Origin: Gymnopus androsaceus JB14
Taxonomy: Eukaryota; Basidiomycota; Agaricomycetes; Agaricales; Omphalotaceae
Length of the DNA stretch: 64,000 nt
Direction: 5' to 3'
NCBI GenBank assembly: GCA_009733575.1
Contig: ML769453.1
Location: forward strand, 1-64,000
The notes beneath the pieces were generated by a model. That model did not search any database. It was not told the DNA's origin and saw nothing but the letters and a program-made list of their open reading frames with translations. Shown in pieces: positions 34,657 to 46,276 of this stretch (its first letter is position 1; each line of letters opens with the position of its first letter). The position numbers were made by a program, and so were the translations under genes.

Positions 34657-35611
34657 ATGGCACCTCGGAGTGTAACCTCCGTCTCCATCTCTGAAGATCC
34701 TCAGGTATACGAAGACACGCACGTCCATGCAGTCTACGAGGAAATTGCGCCGCATTTCTCTTCTACTCGCTATAAAGTGAATCAAGTTACATTCCGCACG
34801 CGTCTTTCCAACGACTAACGCACAACCAAGCCATGGCCCGTAATAGCAGCCTTCCTGTCAAGTCTCCCAGCAGGATGGATAGGCCTCGACTCTGGTACCG
34901 GGAACGGCAAGTATCTACCACTTCCCAGTGAAAATCCCAGTCGCGTTTGGACGATCGGCCTAGATCGAAGCCTGAATCTTCTCAAAATTGCAAGAAATGC
35001 CGGAGGAGCAGCTCGGGAGGTTGTGTGGGCCAATGTTTTGGATCATCCTTGGCGAGAGGGTATATTTGTGAGTGGATCTTAGGCGTGTTTGTAAAGTATC
35101 TTAAGCTGGGCAGGACTATGCAATCTCAATTGCGACTATACATCATCTAGCAACGCACGAACGACGGAAGCAAGCAGTTCAAGTAGGTTCATTGCTAGTC
35201 CAACCTTTTTTTTTTCCGTTTTTGACAGCGATCTAGCGACTCTTGCAAGCAGTGTCCCCGACTCATGGCCGTATTCTGATCTACGTGTGGGCCGTCGAAC
35301 AGGATGATCTCTCCAAAAGAGAAATTCCCGTCGAGCAGAGCACAGAACTTTCGCTGGGAAAGGATGTTTTCGTACCATGGGTATTATCTTCGAGTGACAA
35401 AACGCAAGCAGATAATCAGGTCTTCAACCGATATTACCACATGTTCGCAAAGGGAGAGTTGACGCAGCTTGTCTCCGAGGCAGCTGAGGAAATGGGACTG
35501 CGAGTGGGCCCAAAAAGTGAATATTCAGTTAGTTGCAGTGGTATCGAGTTTAAGCAGAACGGTTGGGAGAGGTCAAATTATTATGTTGAGCTTCACTGTT
35601 GGGCACAATGA
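34657..35611 (+). CDS. TRM9: tRNA U34 carboxymethyl methyltransferase (Trm9 type)
   Basis: Completes mcm5U/mcm5s2U at the tRNA wobble position using SAM, together with Trm112. Start MAPRSVTSVSISED at 34657. VYEEIAPHFSSTRYK then splices to PWPVIAAFLSSLPAG and the SAM motif GLDSGTGNGKYLPL. Next come TIGLDRSLNLLKIAR, DYAISIATIHHLATHERR and, after an intron with acceptor GATCTAG, RLLQAVSPTHGRILIYVWA. The C-terminus is WERSNYYVELHCWAQ. The YEEIAPHFSSTRYK and SIATIHHLAT stretches are diagnostic for Trm9/ALKBH8 methyltransferase domains; there is no AlkB domain. It ends 59 bases from the convergent NAC alpha gene. Confidence 0.92.
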
Positions 35612-35670
35612 ATATGGTTTCTCCAGCAAGCAAGTGCATATTGTCCAAAGTAATACAGATGAGAAAGTAA

Positions 35671-36538
35671 CTACTCGCTCGCCGCCATGACTAGGGAGAT
35701 GAAATCCGTTAGAGAAAGGAGATGGGGAAATGCAGGCTACCACTCACTGGCATTGATGAGATCTCCTCCACTCTCTTTTAATACTCGCACGGCCTTGGCC
35801 CGAGAGCAGTTGACCTAGAAACGTCCAATGAGTTGTGCGTATGGGGAGAGATCAGAGGATGTACATACCTGGGTCATCACTAGATCGATGTCCTTGGGAT
35901 CTATCCCAGACTGTACGGAAGTGAGACGGGTTTACAGAATGAATTGAGATAAAACGTACCTCATCGACCTCACCCTCCTCCTCAGCTGGCTCCAGCTCGG
36001 GGATATCATCATCATCATCACCGCCAGAGACACCCAAAGATTCCAAGTTGGGCATATCACCACCTGCGTTTGCGAGTTGCTGAGCAGTGGGAACCGGGCC
36101 CTGAGAGTTCATATCCTCGATCTAGATAGATGTGAGTCGAGATTTACGCGTTGAAAACGGAAGAACGGACCTTGGCTTCACCAAAGACGATGTAGCAGTC
36201 GCTGTTGGGCGACTTGTAGACCTCTGGGGTAGCGAGAACGAACAGGACCTGCGGGACAAGATAAATCACAGAGCGGCTCAAATGAACTAGATATCTCGCA
36301 CATTTTTGGGCCTGCGAAGAGTAACACGGGTGATGTTGGGGACTTTTTTCAGGCCAAGGCTGATGAGAGCCTTGCGCGCTTTCCTCTCGGAACGCGACTG
36401 GATTTTGTCGAGGGCAGCAGCAGAAGTAGGGTCCTCTTCATGGTCATGATGGTCATGACCATCATGGTCGTGGCCTTCATGGTTGTGGCCTTCATGGTCT
36501 TCGTGGTCAGAGGTCACTTCTTCAATATGAGCAGACAT
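35671..36538 (-). CDS. EGD2: Nascent polypeptide-associated complex subunit alpha
   Basis: NAC alpha, the ribosome-associated chaperone that binds emerging chains together with NAC beta. The start at 36538 opens with an unusual His/Asp/Glu-rich tract ([20 protein letters not shown]), then [20 protein letters not shown] and the NAC domain [34 protein letters not shown], across introns. An acidic linker and a C-terminal UBA domain follow ([20 protein letters not shown], end IMAASE). Introns are near 36252-36300, 36124-36172, 35899-35960, 35818-35869 and 35692-35747. Complete. The His-rich head could bind metal ions (inference). Confidence 0.93.
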
Positions 36539-37104
36539 TCTGGGAAAAGGTAATCAGCATGTTTGAATACGAATCCAGACATTTCTTTGGTTGAAAGTCT
36601 TTCGAATGTCGATTAGGGATATCTTGTAGAGAATAGACGTACTTTTGAACCGGTTCTGTGCTTCTCGGAGTTTTTTTCAGCTGCTCTCGATGTCTCTCGC
36701 AACGACGACGTGGATGTTTGAGCGCTCGGAAGCGATTCGGCTACTCGGCATTATCGTTCCGAGGAAATGACCCCTATTGATTTTCTCACTACATGCAAAC
36801 CATTAACGACTCTCAGCGTCAGAGCTTCTCAGCAAGCCTGTGGATGATGACCACCGTATTTGCATTGTACCAGCTTTGACGTGGTTGATATACTCCAAGG
36901 GCTCGTCAAAGGCTCAAGAGCCATGGTCTTGGATGAGCCATCCACTTGGATACTGGTAAGGAAAGGAATTAGGCTATTAGCCTTCAAAGTTGGTCATGCA
37001 CAGATGTACTTATTTTACATTATATACATACTAACTTGTCCCACTAAAGGACCGGAACTTGAGCGCTTCGATTTTGCGCGCGTGACTTTCCCTCTTCTTC
37101 TTGA
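36539..37104. other. Divergent promoter region NAC alpha / TSC1
   Basis: About 565 bases between divergent start codons. An ORF at 36860-37192 (+) overlaps the TSC1 start in another frame and shows no family feature, so nothing is called in it. The first ~120 bases left of the NAC gene (about 36541-36660) may contain a 5' UTR intron. Confidence 0.4.
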
Positions 37105-39981
37105 ATGTCACTGTATGAACTTTCACGACAGCTTCGCCTCATATTCACCGAGGCTCCAGATGCCATCTCTTTGGCAGAACTGCTTTCTATAGCAGACAGT
37201 CTCGTATCAGACCCATCCTCGGTCGATTCAGAAGTCTTTTCTGCTCAGCTTGGAGCAGGAACTGCAGACTATACACGACGATGTTGTTGACCATTCACTG
37301 CTATACCACGCTCAAGTTCTTCTTGCAGTCCTCTACCATCTCAAAGCCATTCTTACTCCTCTTACCATCATCACATTCTGGTTTGATATCGTCCTCCGTC
37401 CTGCTTTACGGGAACCGAAACTCGCGACTCCATCCGTGACTCACGCAAAAGAACTGATTCTTGCAGCTCTACACTCGGACGATGGTCGATTTCACGAAAA
37501 GATTAGAGAGTTTAGAACTCGGCTGTTCGACTTGTATCTTCTCGATGCCATGAATGAAGGTTCAGAAGAGGACGTTCTGGAATGGGCTGAGCTGGATAAC
37601 GCGCAACGGGATAAGAAGGCTTGCTGGAAATCTAATCTGGAAGATATTATGCTCCGGTTTGGAGAGATACATCCCAACGTGAGTTCATTCTTCTGCGCTG
37701 CAGCCAGATCTAAAACTCGCAATAGGATTTCATGACTGACGTTCACGAACATTTCAATGTGCCCTCTTCGCGTCTGCAATTAATAATGCTCATGAATTTG
37801 TACACGTCCTCTCCTGTGTTCGAGCCTCTTGCCGCTATCCTGGCTCCTCATCCTCTCATGTCAAGCCTGCTCTCATCTCTGCTATATGACAATTCTTCGA
37901 CATCTTGTACAGTGAGTTTGACTATATTGGTCAAATTGTTACCCATGTTGGCTGTCCATGCTTGTGGAGAGCTCAAATCCATGATACCCCAGCTTTTTGT
38001 GATATTTATTCGCATGCTTTGTTGGAAGGAAAGAGTACCATTGCCTCATGACGAGAGCGATGAGAAGGAGACCGAGGCAGATTTTACGGATGCCGAGGCT
38101 CCGAAAGTCCCTGCCTTGCACCGTGAAAACGACTGGAAACGGCTAGAACTCGTTTTCGGAAGATCTCCTTCTGCTCCTTCGGCCGTAAGAATTTTCACAT
38201 ATTTGTACTACCTTTTCCCCTGCAATCTACTCAGGTTCCTACGTGGTCCCACGGAATACCTCACAGAACGTGGCTATGATTGCCCGTATGTTGGTGGTTG
38301 GGGGGAAGCCTTGGACGCTAGCGAAATCAGGACAAAGAGCGAGGTATCTGACTGTTTGATTCCACCTTTCACTTTGTTATTAACAAGCGTTCCCTAGCAT
38401 CTTATCCGTGGACACATTTGCCATCCACTCATTATCTGGCAGGATGCTCAAGGAGAGCTTTCGAATCCAGATTTTTGGAAAAATTATGATGTTGCTCGTA
38501 TATCGAGCGAGACCATGTCGCTCGACATCAGATACACATCTCTAGCCCTACGCGAACGGCATCGTAAAAAGGCGCCTTCTGAATATGCATCGTCTAGCGA
38601 CGGAGGCGAAACACCCTCACCAACAGAACATGGAGATACTCAACCAAGAGTATCACTCCAAAGTATGGTGGCAGACGTCTGTGCTCCTTAAATCTACAGT
38701 AGATCTCAAAACGGAACCTATAACGGAACCATGGCCTTCGACCATCTTTGCCTCGGACAATCTTACTACATCTAGACCTTCATCAGAGAGCATCGACGAG
38801 TCGGTATTTGAAGCAGATAACCCTCAGGCACCTTCATCTGTTACACAGGCAATCTCTGGCCTGCAGAGAGAGATTCTTCTCCTACGAAATGAGCTCAATT
38901 TTGAGCTCTGGTTGTCACGGGAGAATGTAAAACATATTGGGAGACTCTTCCAGGATCGGCATAATATCGAGGAATGCTGAGGTGGAGAGGCAAGGATTGG
39001 TGAGTGCTCATCTGCGCGAATACCTTTTTTTTTTTTCCGCGACGCTTATGCATCTAGATGCAGTACAATAAACTAAGGAATTACAGAACCCAGGTGGTTC
39101 GTTTGGAACAGGAACTGCGGGAGCATAAAGAGCTGGCTTCATCTGCTAGACAAAAACACACGGACTGGAGCTCGGAATTGCAGACGAAACTGCGAGAATT
39201 CCGAGAAGAAAAGAAAGCTTGGATATCGGAGGCGGCCAGTCTTCGAACAACTCATAAACAGGTCGAGGTGCGTTACGATTCAGCCATCAGTGGGACGCTC
39301 TTACACTACTTTGTAGGCACAGTTTGCTGCGCAAGGCAACACTGTTAGCTGAAGCACTCGATGAAGTGTTCAAGCTTCAAACCTTTATCAAAGAGCACCA
39401 ACATAAGATTGACCGACTTCACGATTACGAGGCTGAGATTGAACAGTCTCGCAAGATGCAGCGTCCTGTGGTAGGCTGTTCATATCCTCTGTGTACTATT
39501 CATTACTCATGCATGCTTTCAGGGATGCCGACTTTGACAAGTTCAGCCGCCGTGGCGAGGATATCGATTTTATGAAGAGCAAATGGAAACAGATGGAAAT
39601 GCGACTCGAGAGTTTTGAAAAAACTCAATTAGAAATGGAGGAACAAGCGAGGTGTGTCATTACTTGCTATCATACTTTCAAACAGCGCTGAACAACCGAT
39701 TTCTTAGGCAACATCGACGTCAAATCCAAAGCTTGGAATCTCGACGAACGCAAGAACATGAGGATAATCAAGCTGCAGGTCGATATCCGGCTATGGCTTT
39801 GGCGACTGTAACAGCGGAAAAGGGGGCGTTGGTCAATACGAATAAACAGCTGGAGGAGAAAAATACAGAGCTGAGGGAGGAAGTGGAGGAGCTTGAAGTG
39901 ATGCTAGAACAATTGCGCGCACAAGTTAGCGGAAAACAGGGCCTTGTTTATTCTGAACCTCGAAGTCCAGTTGTATCATAA
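37105..39981 (+). CDS. TSC1: Hamartin-like TSC1 protein (frame interrupted in this sequence)
   Basis: Hamartin is the scaffold of the TSC1-TSC2 complex that restrains Rheb and TORC1. MSLYELSRQLRLIFTEAPDA opens a helical N-terminal core, and the hamartin signature YLYYLFPCNLLRFLRGPTEY lies near 38190-38260, following an acidic insert. Later exons encode SLQSMVADV, LQREILLLRNELNFELWLSR and ENVKHIGRLFQDR. A long coiled coil then runs to the end (QLEEKNTELREEVEELEVML) at 39981. Frame breaks without good introns occur near 37240, 38660-38690 and 38955 (for example DRHNIEEC where DRIISRNAEVERQGL is expected). The conserved sequence on both sides of each suggests 1-base errors in the sequence rather than a dead gene. 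Confidence 0.82.
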
Positions 39982-40055
39982 CTACAGATAATTGTTCACC
40001 GTTCTACTAAGTACTGTTAGTTTCAAAACCATCAAGTTATTCAATCGCAGGAACT

Positions 40056-40124
40056 AGAAACTTCGCGAAGTTTCGATGGCTGCTTAGTCAGCGTTCCCTT
40101 AAGCGCGTCGTTCCAGAAAGTTCG
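40056..40124. promoter_or_regulatory. Heat-shock elements upstream of HSP90
   Basis: Bases 40056-40075 form four perfect alternating pentamers (aGAAa cTTCg cGAAg tTTCg), containing the 18-base perfect palindrome GAAACTTCGCGAAGTTTC at 40057-40074. A second cluster at 40110-40124 has three more (gTTCc aGAAa gTTCg). This is the binding pattern of trimeric Hsf1. They lie 145-210 bases before the HSP90 start codon. Confidence 0.85.
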
Positions 40125-40267
40125 CTGGGGAAGTGATATTTAAGATCAGACGCGCGTTTTTACAGCTTCTCATTTTTTCTCTATCTTCCAATCCTCCTCC
40201 ACACCTAAAATTTGTACGTCTGCATAACGTGCTTGCCACTCCGTTCTCTCATTTTCTTTTAGCATCA

Positions 40268-42759
40268 ATGGCGACAGAAAGCTTTGGATTTCAGGCTGAG
40301 ATCTCCCAGCTCTTGGACCTTATCATCAGTAAGTTTCTTCACTGCGCGCTAGAGTGGCGGACTCTGACTTTTTCTTTCTTCAGATACTTTCTACTCCAAC
40401 AAGGAGATCTTTCTTCGTGAAATCATCTCCAACGCCTCCGATGCTCTCGACAAAATCCGATACGCGTCTTTGACCGATCCTTCCGTGCTCGACACTGGGA
40501 AGGACTTGATCATCCGTCTCGTCCCCAACAAGGAAGCGAAAGTTCTCTCCATCATCGATACTGGTATCGGTATGACCAAGGCTGATATGGTCAACAACCT
40601 TGGTACCATCGCGAAATCTGGAACAAAGGTCAGTGGCTTTTTCATTTTCGTTTTTCTTCTTTTACTCATTTTCTGTGCGATTTTAGGGTTTCATGGAAGC
40701 CTTGAGCTCTGGTGCCGATATCTCTATGATCGGTCAATTCGGTGTCGGTTTCTACTCTGCCTACCTCGTCGCCGAGCGTGTGCAGGTCATCTCCAAGCAC
40801 AACGACGATGAGCAGTACATCTGGGAGTCGGCTGCTGGTGGTACCTTCACCATCACTCAAGACACCGTCAACCCTCCTCTTGGCCGTGGTACCGAGATCC
40901 GTCTTTACCTCAAGGAAGACCAACTCGAATACCTTGAGGAGAAGAAGATCAAGGACATCGTGAAGAAGCACTCGGAATTCATCTCCTACCCGATCCAACT
41001 TGCCGTCACCAAGGAGGTTGAGAAGGTAAAGTTTCTTCGCAACGTTTAGTACGCGTCGAGCTAACTTGTATCCTTTGTAGGAGGTTGAGGACGAGGAGGC
41101 AGAGGCGGAGGCCGACGCCGAGGACAAGCCCAAGATTGAGGAGGTCGAGGATGAGGACGACAAGCCCAAGGATAAGAAGATGAAGAAGATCAAGGAGGTT
41201 GAGACCACCAACGAGGAGCTCAACAAGACGAAACCCATCTGGACGCGTAACCCCAGCGACATCACCACCGAAGAGTACTCCGCCTTCTACAAGAGCTTGA
41301 CCAACGACTGGGAGGACCACCTTGCTGTCAAGCACTTCTCCGTCGAGGGTCAGCTCGAGTTCAAGGCTATCCTCTTCATCCCCAAACGGTGCGTATGATT
41401 TTCGCGTTGCTTCTGACTTTTTGCTTATCCCTTTTTAAAAATTTTAGTGCGCCTTTCGATCTCTTCGAGTCGAAGAAGAAGCGCAACAACATCAAACTCT
41501 ACGTTCGTCGCGTCTTCATCATGGACGACTGCGAGGACATCATCCCCGAGTACCTCAACTTTGTCAAGGGTATCGTCGACTCTGAGGATCTTCCTCTCAA
41601 CATCTCTCGTGAGACGTTGCAGCAGAACAAGATCCTCAAGGTCATTCGCAAGAACATTGTCAAGAAGTGCATGGACTTGCTCTCCGAGATCGCGGAGGAC
41701 AAGGACAACTTCAGCAAGTTCTACGAGGCCTTTGGCAAGAACTTGAAGCTCGGTGTCCACGAGGATGCTCAGAACCGTAGCAAGCTCGCCGAATTCCTGC
41801 GCTTCTACTCTACCAAGGCGACCGATGAGCAGACCTCGCTCAAGGGTAAGCTCAAATGCTTTTCATTTTGTCTCGCCTATCACTGACATCCGCGCTATAG
41901 ACTACATTACCCGCATGCCCGAAATCCAAAAGTCGATCTACTACCTCACTGGCGAGTCCCTCGCTGCTACCCGCGACTCTCCCTTCCTCGAGGTCCTTAA
42001 GAAGAAGGGCTTTGAAGTCCTTCTCCTCGTTGACCCCATCGACGAGTATGCTATTACTCAGTTGAAGGAGTTTGACGGCAAGAAGCTCGTCTGTGTTTCG
42101 AAGGAGGGTCTTGAGCTTGAGGAGAGTGATGAGGAGAAGGCCGCTCGTGAGGCTGAGGTTGCCGCCTTCGGCGAGCTTTGCACGGTTGTCAAGGACGCCC
42201 TTGGTGACAAGGTTGAAAAGGTTGTCGTCTCCAACCGTATCACTGACTCTCCGTGTGTTCTCGTTACTGGTCAATTTGGTTGGTCGTCAAACATGGTTTG
42301 TAACCGCTTCCGTTGTTTATATGGAGTAGTTTTCTGACCGTCAATGTAGGAGCGTATCATGAAAGCCCAGGCTCTCCGTGATTCTTCGATGTCGTCCTAC
42401 ATGGCCTCGAAGAAGACCCTCGAGCTAAATCCCTCGAATCCCATCATCAAGGAATTGAAGCGTAAGGTTGCAGAGGACAAGGCTGACAAGTCTGTTCGCG
42501 ACCTAACCTTCCTTCTCTTCGAGACTGCCCTTCTCACCTCTGGATTTGCTTTGGACGAGCCTTCATCCTTTGCCAAGCGTATCCACCGCATGGTCTCGTA
42601 AGTATCAGTCGCCGCTGTTCTTCGTTGAATGTACTCACTGTTTTCTTTTTTAGGCTCGGTCTTGATGTTGACGAAGACGAAGCCATCGAGGAGGATACGA
42701 CCGATGCTCCCCCACCACTGGAGGCTACCTCTTCCAGTGCAATGGAGGAAATCGATTAA
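40268..42759 (+). CDS. HSP90: Heat shock protein HSP90
   Basis: The cytosolic ATP-dependent chaperone for kinases and receptors. [20 protein letters not shown] joins across an intron to [20 protein letters not shown]. The GHKL ATP site is visible ([34 protein letters not shown]). A charged linker follows ([20 protein letters not shown]), then the middle domain ([60 protein letters not shown]) and the dimerisation domain. Seven introns of about 50-60 bases interrupt it. The protein ends MEEID, not the usual MEEVD recognised by TPR co-chaperones. Codon use is strongly biased, as for a highly expressed gene, which produces long antisense shadow frames. Regulation: heat-shock elements at 40056-40124. 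Confidence 0.97.
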
Positions 42760-43582
42760 GCTCGAGGTCGTTTCAAGGGTCTTTTGGTCGTCTGCTTGCT
42801 TTTCTTGCTTCTTACATTGCACTATATTTTTTACCACTAGTTATCACGCACGCCAAACTAAAACTGCATCTGACACTGTATCATATCTGAAAATCTACGT
42901 AGTTTAGAAATGAATTCCAATTTTTGAGCGCTGAATCTACGGTGTGATGATTGAGGAGATCTTTGATGCAAACGCGTCGAGTCAAAGAGTTGCGATCTCG
43001 GATCTCCATACAGCTCCATACAGCTTCAATCACTCCCGGTACATGCTGGGTACATGAGTCAAAAACGAGTCGCGATGACTGCAGCGCGCGCTGTGTGCGT
43101 GGAATGATGCTTTCAAAGGTCTTTTGTCCTTTCCATTGTCAAATGTACAATAGCTATTGTGAGTTGCTATGCGAGAGTACGTTACGGATGCAATTTTAAC
43201 TGCAATCTGAAGCCACTGAAGCAGGATCGCGGTTTATTATCCCTGGGGTATCTAACCCTGGCCTAAGCGTTAGTTACGGATGGCGAAGGACAAAGCTGGT
43301 GCTATTGAATCGGGATCTTCCAGCAAGTCAACATTTGATCAACCCTGGTCGGCGAGACCGATTCCGTAATCCTTCCTTTTTTGGCATATTGGGGCTGAGA
43401 GACGGCCGTCTAAAACCTTGGGAAAGTTGCGTCTTTGACATCTTTTTCATACGCCCACCCACCCCCATTGTTCTCCTTCCTTTTTGTTCCTCTACTTATG
43501 AAGTAACGCCTCTTATAACAGCCATTGTATCTATATCTCTCTCCCACCTCCTGTGCTTTGACTTGCCAATCCAGTCCCAAAT
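42760..43582. other. HSP90 3' flank and intergenic region
   Basis: No gene is supported. The only notable sequence is a local repeat (ATCCCTGGGGTATCTAACCCTGG, shown here in two parts: ATCCCTGGGG and TATCTAACCCTGG) near 43240-43265. The pyrimidine-rich stretch at 43430-43580 looks like the promoter and 5' UTR of the next gene. Confidence 0.4.
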
Positions 43583-44315
43583 ATGCACGCCTCCAGCCAA
43601 AGCTCATTTATACGCCCTATTTGGCCTCAAGGCTCTAATGTGCGTCTTCATTGTTCTCCCTTATCATCTACTCATCTAACGCGTTTTTTCAGTCTGCTCG
43701 CGTTGATGCGCCACCTCGGTTGCTCAAGTCTCCATTTCAACTTGCATCCAGCTCCGTGAGTTTTTTTATTTTATTTTCCTCCCTCTGCACGATATCTCAT
43801 ACGCGCGACATTTTTTTTTTTTGCAGCCAACTATAGAGAGACCCCCTGCCAATTCCCACCGAGCTTCTCAGCGCAAGCGCCATTGCGCTCGCGTCGACTG
43901 TCCAGTACAGTCTCAGCCGTCGTCTTCGTCCGTTTTTGACAACCTCCCATGGATATCTGCCATGGATTTGTCGCCAGATGAATACAATCTCGATGATATC
44001 GCCGATCTCTCGCAGCTCCCTCTTCCAGCCTCTTCCGTGGAAGAGAATACGACTACGAGAGGAGCCGGACCTGTTCGGCGGCGCAAAACGTCCCTTCATC
44101 GTACCAGCCCTCTCAGGGCTGCTTCTGGATCATCCACGCAGTCGATACATCATCCTTCATCTGTCCTCAGACATCGGCCAGTCTCCATTACCTCTCCATC
44201 CACTCCACGACCCCGACTTGCACGTTCTCGTATCGCATTCCACGATCTCATGCCTTTATTCACCTGCGACATCCACAAATACCGCAGCTCTAATCCGTCT
44301 TCACCAGCACATTGA
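43583..44315 (+). CDS. Small uncharacterised protein
   Basis: Not recognised. Three exons join in one frame through two phase-0 introns with good signals (43640-43692 and 43756-43826, the second with a T12 polypyrimidine tract). They encode MHASSQSSFIRPIWPQGSN, SARVDAPPRLLKSPFQLASS and PTIERPPANSHRASQRKRHC, then an acidic patch WISAMDLSPDEYNLDDIADL and a Ser/Arg/Pro-rich tail ending YRSSNPSSPAH. About 200 residues, predicted disordered, with a possible transactivation-like acidic segment and basic nuclear-type patches (inference). The consistent splicing and pyrimidine-rich promoter argue for a real gene. Confidence 0.55.
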
Positions 44316-44864
44316 CTGCTTTGCATCTTTTCGTCTCGCTTCGGTTTCCAATCTGCATTCATCATGAATCACAAATCACGGCCATATACAGGTCGCATGC
44401 ATCGACAACAGCATCATATATATATAAGCCATTTTCAAACGCTCAGATTTTTCTACGTGTACCACTGCTTCCAATTCGCGGTAATTATTTCGCCATGATT
44501 TATTCCATGATTTATTCCATCTCGGACTGCATGCATAATATCCATACAGTACCTGCTTCTCCACTGATACTCTTCACGCACCAATCTTCGCGTCCCCGGA
44601 ATTCTTTCGATGCTACAAATAGCCTTTTTTTTGTTACTGCCCCTTCTCGGATTAGCCTGGCAGTTATATACTAATAGTTAACTTTTTTTTTTTCTCGTAC
44701 CTGCTGTGCTTCTGTTTTCTTACTCGCTTATAATTAGTGCTCTGATATTCGCATACGTACGATGACCCCATCTCTGTTCCATATTTGCCATTTTTACGAC
44801 CATAGATCGAAATAACATCTGTACTGTTTCTGTGACTCATAACTCCACTTGACGGAAAACTACC
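44316..44864. other. Promoter region of phosphoserine aminotransferase
   Basis: About 550 bases rich in pyrimidine runs (for example T10 near 44685). Short overlapping ORFs here have no features; I see no gene. Confidence 0.5.
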
Positions 44865-46276
44865 ATGACGGACCCGCGCACGATCAACTTTGGTGCAGGA
44901 CCTTCTGCCTTGCCCGAATCTGTTCTAGAAGAAGCCTGCAAAGGGCTGCTTAACTTTAAAGGAACGGGGATTGGCATAGCAGAAATTTCTCATCGCTCGA
45001 AAGAGTTTACTTCTTTAGTCGCCGAGCTCGAAAACAACATCCGGACCCAGTTGGATGTACCCCCTACACACAAGATTATCTTTACTCAAGGCGGAGGAAC
45101 GGGGCAGTTCTCTGCTGTAGTACTGAATATGCTGGCTCGTCATCGCCTGCTTCATCCAAATCTTTCCGATGAACAGCGGGTGATGGACTACGTTATAACA
45201 GGTTCTTGGAGCAAAAAAGCTGCAGAAGAAGCCCGACGACTGGGCGGAGCCACTATTCACATCGCAGCTGATTCCCGTACAGAGTCTAAAGATTCAAAGT
45301 CATTTGATGGTATTCCCGCACACGAAAACTTCGACTTTTCCGCCGATCCAGCGCTCATCTATTATTGCGAGAATGAAACCGTGGATGGGGTGCAGTTTTC
45401 CAATGATGATCAGTCTCCTGCATCGTTCCCGTTCCATTTGCTGCCTGCGGGAGATCTGTTGCCTCTGGTAGCGGACTATTCTTCCTCGTTCATGTCCAGG
45501 AAGATCCATCGCCTTGCTGATCATGCAATCATCTTTGCCGGTGCTCAGAAGAACATTGGCCCCGCGGGCCTAACCATCCTGATCGTTCGCCAGGACTGTA
45601 TTGTGGATGTAGATGCTGCCGCCAAGTTGGGTGCTGTTCCAGTGCCTATTACATTGTCCTACAAAGCCAATGCGGATGCCGGGAGTCTGTACAATACTCC
45701 TTCAACCTTACCGATCTACATTGCCAGCCTAGTTCTAGAGAGGTCGAAGAAGCTAGGTGGAGTCGAGTACTTTGAGTCACTTAACGGGAAAAAGGCTCAG
45801 AAGGTTTATTCTGCGCTCAAAGAGGGTGAAGAAAAGGGCATCTATCGCTCAAAAGTCAGGGAAGGTGCCGGTAGCTGGATGAACGTCACCTTTGATGTCC
45901 TTGGTAATAATGCTGAAGCCAAGTTTTTGGCTGGCGCAGAAGCATTAGGAATGAAAGCTCTAAAAGGCCATCGGTACGTTTATCTCTTCCAAGAATTTCA
46001 AAAGAGGCTCAAATTCATGTCCACAGTTCGGTCGGTGGTATTCGAATCTCGATTTACAACGCGATAACGGAGGAGCAGACCGACAAGGTTGTCGCAGTAT
46101 ATGAGAGAATTTGTTCAAAACTCGGAGACTCAAGAAGTATGATAATAAACCTGGTCATGTTGAACCCAATTTTACAACAAATGTACTACGTCCGCCCCGA
46201 GGCGATATTAAAACCTTTTCTGCACCATGAACCTGAGACGTTTCAGTATTCGGGATGGCCATCGACCCCATCGTAA
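44865..46276 (+). CDS. SER1: Phosphoserine aminotransferase
   Basis: A PLP enzyme of serine synthesis that converts 3-phosphohydroxypyruvate plus glutamate to phosphoserine. MTDPRTINFGAGPSALPESV opens the typical start. EISHRSKEFTSLVAELENNI, IIFTQGGGTGQFSAVVLNM and VITGSWSKKAAEEARRLGG follow. The PLP lysine lies in IIFAGAQKNIGPAGLTILIV. One intron (45974-46026) links KALKGHR to SVGGIRISIYNAITEEQTDK. The frame then runs on past the usual length to a stop at 46276, giving about 45 odd residues, while two stop codons (TGATAA) in another frame lie at 46140-46145; one indel error would restore a normal end. As read, it overlaps the convergent TRS130 gene by about 120 bases. Confidence 0.92.

Noticed and set aside
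40666..41268. Long minus-strand ORF (200 codons) opposite HSP90
   Set aside because: It mirrors the biased codon use of HSP90; its Leu/Ser/Val repeats are the complement of Lys/Glu-rich coding sequence. No independent evidence of a gene.
41425..42274. Further antisense ORFs opposite HSP90
   Set aside because: Same shadow effect from strong codon bias; no splice signals or domains.
43240..43265. Possible telomere-like or satellite repeat (TAACCCTGG)
   Set aside because: Only two imperfect copies; does not form an array.
44376..44674. Overlapping ORFs between the small orphan and the aminotransferase
   Set aside because: AT-rich promoter-like DNA with no coding character.
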